NCBI GenBank assembly: GCA_016190205.1
Contig: JACPQZ010000026.1
Location: forward strand, 1 to 19,108
Reading direction: 5' to 3'
DNA: 19,108 nt
Origin: Candidatus Omnitrophota bacterium
Lineage (GTDB): Bacteria > Omnitrophota > JACPQZ01
Shown here: piece by piece, positions 14,639 to 19,108 of the stretch
How positions within the stretch are numbered: position 1 is the stretch's first letter
How the letters are laid out: the number at the start of each line of letters is the position of its first letter
The notes under the pieces: generated by a model
Told to the model about the DNA's origin: nothing
The model's input: only the letters and a program-made list of their open reading frames with translations
Databases searched by the model: none
Translations under genes and position numbers: made by a program

Positions 14639-14678
14639 CGCTGAAGGGGATAGCTTCTGCCTTCAGCGTGCGTTTTTT
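14639..14678 (+). terminator. Hairpin plus T-run between ilvB and ilvN
   Basis: CGCTGAAGG (14639-14647) pairs perfectly with CCTTCAGCG (14660-14668) around a 12-base loop, then TGCG and six T's. It looks like an intrinsic terminator, although the 4-base gap before the T-run weakens it. It lies inside an operon and touches the ilvN ribosome site GGAGG (14679-14683), so it may trim downstream expression or control ilvN translation rather than end the transcript. Confidence 0.6.
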
Positions 14679-14689
14679 GGAGGTATCCG

Positions 14690-15193
14690 GTGACACATAC
14701 CATATCCGTGCTGGTCGAGAACAAGGCCGGGGTCCTGGCCCGAGTGGCGGGGCTTTTTAGCGCCCGCGCGTTCAATATCGACAGCCTTGCGGTGGGCGAG
14801 ACCGAAGACCCCACGGTGAGCCGCATGACCATCGTGGTCCGCGGAGATGACCGAACTTTAGAGCAGATCATTAAACAACTCAACCGTCTGGTGGACGTGA
14901 TCCGAGTCCGCGACATCAGCAAGGAGCCGTTCTTCGACCGGCAGCTTATGCTCATCCGCGTGGGACTTGACGGCAAGAGCCGTGAGAAGCTGCTCAAACT
15001 CGCCCAGGACCTGGGGGCGCAGGTGGTTGACGCGCACCAGGACAACGCGATCTTTGAACTTGCGGGCGATCAGAAAAAAATGGACGGCATGCTGGAGGCC
15101 ATGAAGCCCTTCGGCATCCGGGAAGTGGTGCGGACGGGGCGTATCGCGCTTTCGCAAAAGACAGAGGTAACCCTTAAGGACTTGAAAGAGTAA
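14690..15193 (+). CDS. ilvN: Acetolactate synthase, small (regulatory) subunit
   Basis: ACT-domain subunit that activates IlvB and confers valine feedback. The N-terminal ACT domain (about 3-75) opens with [31 protein letters not shown], whose valine-site Asn/Gly pattern is conserved. The second domain (about 80-160) matches the IlvH/IlvN C-terminus. 167 residues is the usual size. GTG 14690 has GGAGG six bases upstream. It follows ilvB after a 69-base gap containing a hairpin with a T-run and precedes ilvC by 16 bases. Confidence 0.97.
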   Translation: MTHTISVLVENKAGVLARVAGLFSARAFNIDSLAVGETEDPTVSRMTIVVRGDDRTLEQIIKQLNRLVDVIRVRDISKEPFFDRQLMLIRVGLDGKSREKLLKLAQDLGAQVVDAHQDNAIFELAGDQKKMDGMLEAMKPFGIREVVRTGRIALSQKTEVTLKDLKE

Positions 15194-15209
15194 AGCAGCA
15201 GGAGCGAGT

Positions 15210-16202
15210 ATGACTAAGATCTATTACGATGATGACGCGGATTTAAGCGTGTTGAAGGGAAAGACGATCGCCGTGGTGGGCTATGGTATTCAGGGGCGCG
15301 GCCAGGCCCTCAATCTGCGCGACTCCGGTTTAAAGGTGGTGGTGGCCCAGAGGCTTGGGCCCCACTACGACAGCGCTGTGAAAGACGGCTTTAAGCCGGT
15401 CACGGCCGCGGAGGCGGCACGGGCGTCGGATCTTACCCAGATTCTCACGCAGGATCATTTGCAGGCGCAGATTTATAAAAGCGACATTGCCCCGCACCTT
15501 AAAAAGGGAAAGGCCCTCGTCTTTTCGCACGGCTTTAACATCCACTTCAAGCAGATCGTGCCTCCCAAGGATGTGGATGTCTTTATGATCGCGCCCAAGG
15601 CTCCGGGAAGCCGCGTGCGCGAGCTTTTTCAGGAAGGCAAGGGGACGCCGTGCCTCGTGGCCATTCACCAGGATTTTACGGGGAAGGCCCTCGACACCGC
15701 CCTGGCGTATGCCAAGGGCATCGGCGGAACGCGCGCCGGGGTGCTTGAGACCACGTTTAAAGAAGAGACGGAGACCGATCTCTTTGGCGAGCAGACTGTT
15801 CTCTGCGGCGGGGTGAGCGAGCTCATCCGCGCGGGTTTTGAGACCTTAGTCGATGCGGGTTACCAGCCGGAGCTCGCCTATTTCGAGTGCCTGCATGAGC
15901 TCAAGCTCATCACGGACTTGATCTACGCGACAGGCATCAAGGGGATGCGCAGGCGGGTGAGCAACACGGCGGCCTATGGAGATATGACCCGCGGGCGCCG
16001 CATTGTCGACCAGCACACGCGGGAAGAGATGCAAAGAATCCTTAAAGAGATTCAGTCCGGAGAGTTTGCCCGGGAGTGGATCAAGGAAAATGAAGAGGGC
16101 AGGCCGCATTTTGACCAAATCCTTAAGAAGGACGACAGCCATCTCATTGAGCAGGTGGGTGAGCGCTTGAGGCAGGCGATGCCTTTTATGGTGCAAAAAT
16201 AG
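15210..16202 (+). CDS. ilvC: Ketol-acid reductoisomerase (class I)
   Basis: Isomerises and reduces acetolactate to dihydroxyisovalerate. 330 residues, class I length. Nucleotide-binding GYGIQGRG is at 24-31. Catalytic H107 lies in SHGFNIHF. Metal ligands are D190 and E194 (TDLFGEQ), and E226 and E230 (YFECLHELK). The loop that normally binds the NADPH phosphate with Ser/Lys residues reads [10 protein letters not shown] (47-56) here, with Pro, His, Tyr and Asp instead, so the cofactor preference may differ. AGGAG lies five bases before the ATG. The stop is followed by the heptamer-repeat intergenic region. Confidence 0.97.
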   Translation: MTKIYYDDDADLSVLKGKTIAVVGYGIQGRGQALNLRDSGLKVVVAQRLGPHYDSAVKDGFKPVTAAEAARASDLTQILTQDHLQAQIYKSDIAPHLKKGKALVFSHGFNIHFKQIVPPKDVDVFMIAPKAPGSRVRELFQEGKGTPCLVAIHQDFTGKALDTALAYAKGIGGTRAGVLETTFKEETETDLFGEQTVLCGGVSELIRAGFETLVDAGYQPELAYFECLHELKLITDLIYATGIKGMRRRVSNTAAYGDMTRGRRIVDQHTREEMQRILKEIQSGEFAREWIKENEEGRPHFDQILKKDDSHLIEQVGERLRQAMPFMVQK

Positions 16203-16208
16203 ACGGTT

Positions 16209-16432
16209 CGTACAGCGTACTGCGTTGTGCGTACAGCGCAATGTCGGGGTGAGCAAAGATTCGTACAGCGTACAGCGTCGTGCGTACAGCGAACGAAAAC
16301 CCATGCTCAACTTTCACGCAGTACGCTGTACGCAGTACGCAGTACGAGCAAATGAGCCGAATTGCTGTAAACCTGGTGACTAGGCTATGACGCAGTACGC
16401 GGTACGCTGTGCGCTGTACGCAGTACGATGCG
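16209..16432. repeat. Heptamer repeat cluster (family 2) in four blocks, two forward and two inverted
   Basis: The ~240-base ilvC-leuA gap is mostly 7-base units. Block A (16209-16243) and block B (16262-16296) are built from CGTACAG with variants CGTACTG, CGTTGTG and CGTCGTG. Block C (16317-16351) and block D (16391-16432) are built from CGCAGTA and CGCTGTA. These are the reverse complement (rotated) of the A/B unit, so the left and right halves can pair. Single-copy spacers of about 18, 20 and 39 bases separate the blocks. The unit differs from the mtnA array. No promoter stands out. Confidence 0.85.
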
Positions 16433-16444
16433 GGGTACCTTGGT

Positions 16445-17983
16445 ATGACTGAAAAAAGAATCATCATCTTCGACACTACCTTGCGGGACGGCGAGCAGTG
16501 CCCGGGCGCGAGCCTTACTCCCAAAGAGAAGCTCGAGATCGCCCGTCAGCTCGCGCGGCTTAAAGTGGACGTCATCGAGGCGGGCTTTCCCGTATCGTCT
16601 CAGGGCGAGGTCGAGGCGGTCCGGCTGATCTCGAAAGAAGTCAAGGGGCCTGTCATTGCAGGGCTTTCGCGCGCGATCCGCAAGGATCTCGAGGTGTGCC
16701 TGAAGGCCCTGGAGGGGGCCAGAAAGAAGCGCGTACACTTATTTTTAGCGACCTCCCGCATCCACATGGAGTTTAAACTTAAAAAGAGCGAGCAGGAGGT
16801 CATGGACATCGCGGTAAAAGAGGTTCGCCAGGCCCGCAAATTCGTGGATGACGTCGAGTTTTCTCCGGAAGACGCCTCGCGCTCGAATCCCGAGTTTCTG
16901 GTCAAGCTCATCCGCGAGGTCATACGTGCGGGGGCCACCACGATCAACATACCGGATACCGTGGGCTATGCCATCCCCGACAAATTCGGGGAGCTCATCC
17001 ACTACCTCATCCGGGAAATACCGGATTTGGCGCAAGGCGTCGTGCTTTCGGTGCACTGCCACAATGACCTGGGGCTCGCCACGGCCAATAGTCTCGCCGC
17101 CGTTTTGAACGGCGCCCGGCAGGTGGAGTGCACCATAAACGGCATCGGGGAGCGGGCGGGGAATACCTCGCTCGAAGAAGTCGTCATGGCCCTTAAGACG
17201 CGGGAAGATTTTTACGGGGTGACCACGGGGATTGACACGACCCAGATCCACCCCGCGAGCCGTCTTGTAAGCCACCTGACCGGAATGGTGGTGCAGCCCA
17301 ATAAGGCGATCGTAGGAGCGAATGCCTTCGCCCATGAGGCGGGGATTCACCAGGACGGGGTTATCAAGAAGGCGATTACCTATGAAATCATGGACCCGAA
17401 GTCCGTGGGGCTTTCTGGGAGCACCCTTGTGATCGGAAAGCATTCCGGCAGGCACGCCTTTCTGGAGCGGCTCAAACAATTGGGGTATGAGCTTAAGGAA
17501 GACCAGGTCGAGCGCGCCTTCGAGCTTTTCAAGGAATTGGCGGACAAGAAAAAGGATGTCTTTGACGAGGACCTGACCGCGCTCATCGAGCAGGAGATCG
17601 TGGGCGAGCCGTGCTTGTGGGAGCTGGATCACTTCACGATCACGAGCGGGGACGCCGCGACCCCGAAGGCCACCCTGGGGCTTTCCAAGGACGGCAAGGT
17701 CCTCGAGGCCACCATGACGGGCGACGGCCCCGTAGATGCATGCTTTAAAACTATCGAAAAGATCACGGGGGTCAAGGGCGCGCTCCTCGACTATTCCACG
17801 CGCTCCGTGACGCGGGGGAAAGATGCCTTGGGAGAAGTTTCCGTGCGCGTTTCTTCGGGCAAGAGGCTTGTGTCCGGGCGGGGCTTGTCCACCGACGTCA
17901 TCGAGGCGAGCATCAAGGCGTATCTTTCGGCGATCAACCGGCTGGCCGTTCTGGCCGAACGGATCCCCGGCGATCACCCGTGA
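16445..17983 (+). CDS. leuA: 2-isopropylmalate synthase
   Basis: Condenses acetyl-CoA with 2-oxoisovalerate, the committed step of leucine synthesis. HMGL-like barrel: FDTTLRDGEQCPG (9-21; catalytic R14, metal D15), metal His pair HCHNDLGLATA (H204, H206), and INGIGERAGNTSLEEV with N240. A LeuA dimerisation/regulatory domain (about 390-505) is present, so leucine feedback is likely. ATG 16445 gives 512 residues, the usual size. The frame is open upstream to 16409, but only through heptamer repeats, so I reject the longer start. The ribosome site is poor (GGGG 10 or more bases upstream). The stop overlaps aroE as GTGA. Confidence 0.96.
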   Translation: MTEKRIIIFDTTLRDGEQCPGASLTPKEKLEIARQLARLKVDVIEAGFPVSSQGEVEAVRLISKEVKGPVIAGLSRAIRKDLEVCLKALEGARKKRVHLFLATSRIHMEFKLKKSEQEVMDIAVKEVRQARKFVDDVEFSPEDASRSNPEFLVKLIREVIRAGATTINIPDTVGYAIPDKFGELIHYLIREIPDLAQGVVLSVHCHNDLGLATANSLAAVLNGARQVECTINGIGERAGNTSLEEVVMALKTREDFYGVTTGIDTTQIHPASRLVSHLTGMVVQPNKAIVGANAFAHEAGIHQDGVIKKAITYEIMDPKSVGLSGSTLVIGKHSGRHAFLERLKQLGYELKEDQVERAFELFKELADKKKDVFDEDLTALIEQEIVGEPCLWELDHFTITSGDAATPKATLGLSKDGKVLEATMTGDGPVDACFKTIEKITGVKGALLDYSTRSVTRGKDALGEVSVRVSSGKRLVSGRGLSTDVIEASIKAYLSAINRLAVLAERIPGDHP

Positions 17984-18831
17984 CTGAAGTTCGTCTTTTT
18001 GCCGTCATCGGGGACCCGATCGAGCACAGCCTCTCCCCGCTCATGCAGAATGCCGCTTTCAGGGCGGCGAGTATCAAGGCGTTTTATTTTGCCTGGCGCG
18101 TCAGGAAGAGGGATCTGGGAAAGGCGCTCCGGAGACTGCGCTCGATGGGGGTTGCCGGTTTCAATGTGACCCTGCCGCACAAGGAGGCGATCCTGAAGCA
18201 CCTCGACGGGGTGGAACGCAGGGCGCGGCGGCTGGGGGCGGTGAATACCGTATGCGTGCGTAAGGGGCGTTTCATCGGATATAACACCGACCTGGATGGT
18301 TTCCTTCGTTCTTTGAAAGCGGATCTCAAATTTGATCCCAGAGGGAGGAGGGCGGTCGTCCTGGGCGCGGGCGGGGCGGCGAGGGCTGCGGGGTTCGCCC
18401 TTTCGGCGGGCGGTGTCCGGCACCTGGTGGTCGCCAACCGGCACAGAAGCCGCGCCGAGCACCTTGCGCGCGAGCTCAAGAGAAACGTCCGGCCGCCGGC
18501 TCAAGTCCAGGCGGTTTCCTTTAAGGGCAGGGAACTTTGTGCGCGCGTCAAGGAAGCAGATCTCGTGGTCAATGCGACCCGGCTGGGTCTAAATCCGGGC
18601 GACCCGTTGCCAGTTCCAGTAGCGTGGTTACAGCGGGGGCAGAAGGTGTTGGATTTGGTGTATGGTCCTGGGTCGACCCGGTTCGTGCGTCTTGCGAGAA
18701 GACGCGGGGCGGCCGCGCAGGACGGCTTGGGCATGCTGGCGGGCCAGGGCGCGGCGAGCTTCAAGCTTTGGACGCGCCGCAGGGCACCGGTGATGACGAT
18801 GAGGCGCGTGCTTAAGGCGGCGGTCAATTGA
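17980..18831 (+). CDS. aroE: Shikimate dehydrogenase
   Basis: NADP-dependent reduction of 3-dehydroshikimate to shikimate in aromatic amino acid synthesis. Substrate-binding HSLSPLMQN (S17, S19), catalytic K68 in NVTLPHKE, N89, and D104 in YNTDLDGF are present. The nucleotide-binding GAGGAARAA follows at about 129-137, and [11 protein letters not shown] holds the C-terminal substrate-contacting Gln. The NANRH-like motif reads [10 protein letters not shown], with basic residues fitting NADP. The length of 283 is normal. GTG 17980 overlaps the leuA stop, so an aromatic-pathway gene is translationally coupled to leucine synthesis. Confidence 0.96.
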   Translation: MTEVRLFAVIGDPIEHSLSPLMQNAAFRAASIKAFYFAWRVRKRDLGKALRRLRSMGVAGFNVTLPHKEAILKHLDGVERRARRLGAVNTVCVRKGRFIGYNTDLDGFLRSLKADLKFDPRGRRAVVLGAGGAARAAGFALSAGGVRHLVVANRHRSRAEHLARELKRNVRPPAQVQAVSFKGRELCARVKEADLVVNATRLGLNPGDPLPVPVAWLQRGQKVLDLVYGPGSTRFVRLARRRGAAAQDGLGMLAGQGAASFKLWTRRRAPVMTMRRVLKAAVN

Positions 18832-19108
18832 TACCCTTCGAGGCGGTCCTGTTTGTCCTGGGCGCGGCCGTGGGAAGCTTCGCCAACGTTTGTATCTACC
18901 GGCTTCCCCAAGAGGGGCTTTCCATCGTGAGGCCCCGCTCTTTTTGCCCGGCATGCAAAAAGATGATTGCCTGGTACGATAACGTACCGCTCATAAGCTG
19001 GCTTTTACTCGGCCGGCGGTGCCGCAGGTGCCGCGCCCCCATACCGGTGCGATACTTTCTGGTCGAGCTCGTGCTGGCCCTGGGTTTTTTGGGGCTTTAT
19101 TTTTTTTA
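18828..19108 (+). CDS. pilD: Prepilin peptidase (PilD/GspO, A24), N-terminal part, cut by window end
   Basis: Bifunctional inner-membrane aspartic peptidase and N-methylase that processes type IV pilins and type II secretion pseudopilins. Ninety-three residues are visible. [17 protein letters not shown] (11-27) is the family signature. RPRSFCPAC (C40, C43) and [13 protein letters not shown] (C65, C68) are the tetracysteine zinc motif, and [13 protein letters not shown] lies between. The catalytic Asp residues would lie beyond the window. The start is TTG 18828, overlapping the aroE stop as TTGA; no ATG is near. It implies a pilus or type II secretion system elsewhere. Confidence 0.92.
   Translation, partial: MIPFEAVLFVLGAAVGSFANVCIYRLPQEGLSIVRPRSFCPACKKMIAWYDNVPLISWLLLGRRCRRCRAPIPVRYFLVELVLALGFLGLYFF

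Noticed and set aside
16209-16432. Heptamer blocks as a CRISPR array
   Set aside because: Units are 7 bases, degenerate, present in both orientations and without regular unique spacers; no cas genes nearby.
16409-16444. leuA start at 16409
   Set aside because: The added 12 residues come only from heptamer repeat units; ATG 16445 starts directly at the conserved MTEKRIIIFDTTLRDG N-terminus.
16745-17977. A 410-codon open frame on the strand opposite leuA
   Set aside because: It is fully antisense to a clear, full-length LeuA; its composition (Arg, Gly, Pro, His rich) and lack of any recognisable motif mark it as a by-product of GC-rich codon use.

Overview
This window is a gene-dense, GC-rich stretch of bacterial chromosome. 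Neighbouring genes often overlap by a few bases, and many genes start with GTG or TTG. Almost all content is housekeeping: cysteine desulfurase, TatD nuclease, two membrane proteases, methylthioribose-1-phosphate isomerase, thiamine-phosphate kinase, the tRNA t6A factors TsaE and TsaB, alanine racemase, branched-chain amino acid synthesis, shikimate dehydrogenase and a type IV prepilin peptidase. Together these suggest a free-living bacterium with peptidoglycan, type IV pili or type II secretion, and amino acid prototrophy. There is no rRNA or marker protein that fixes the phylum. The mix of gene order, heptamer repeats and coding palindromes reminds me of uncultured groups such as Omnitrophota, but that is only a guess.

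Layout. (1) 65-3747, plus strand: cysteine desulfurase, TatD, CPBP/CAAX protease and M50 protease, tightly overlapping and probably one operon. (2) 3750-7042, plus strand: mtnA, then a class II aldolase fused to a short-chain dehydrogenase. This looks like a two-gene dihydroxyacetone-phosphate (DHAP) shunt for salvage of 5'-deoxyadenosine or methylthioadenosine. (3) 7071-9493, minus strand: a Phd/RelE-type toxin-antitoxin pair with its own promoter and operator, an HTH-GHKL ATPase-STAS-like regulator with a strong promoter overlapped by direct repeats, and a YiiX-like cysteine hydrolase. (4) 9573-12848, plus strand: thiL-tsaE-tsaB-alr. (5) 12856-19108, plus strand: a clear promoter followed by ilvB-ilvN-ilvC-leuA-aroE and a prepilin peptidase gene cut by the window end.

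What stands out is the repeats, and how they have entered coding sequence. A 35-bp palindromic element occurs twice (33/35 identical) in the same reading frame in two unrelated proteins, TatD and the CPBP protease. The first copy also supplies the stop codon of the upstream cysteine desulfurase. A MITE-like foldback of about 88 bp supplies the start and first ~29 codons of mtnA. A 16-unit array of degenerate heptamers encodes the mtnA C-terminal tail, so both ends of that enzyme are made from repeats. A second, unrelated heptamer family fills the ilvC-leuA gap as two forward and two inverted blocks. A GC-rich hairpin sits in an apparent insertion in alr.

No CRISPR array, tRNA, rRNA, transposase gene or phage gene was seen. 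No stretch longer than 300 bases lacks a gene; the longest is the ~240-base ilvC-leuA gap, which is mostly heptamer repeats.
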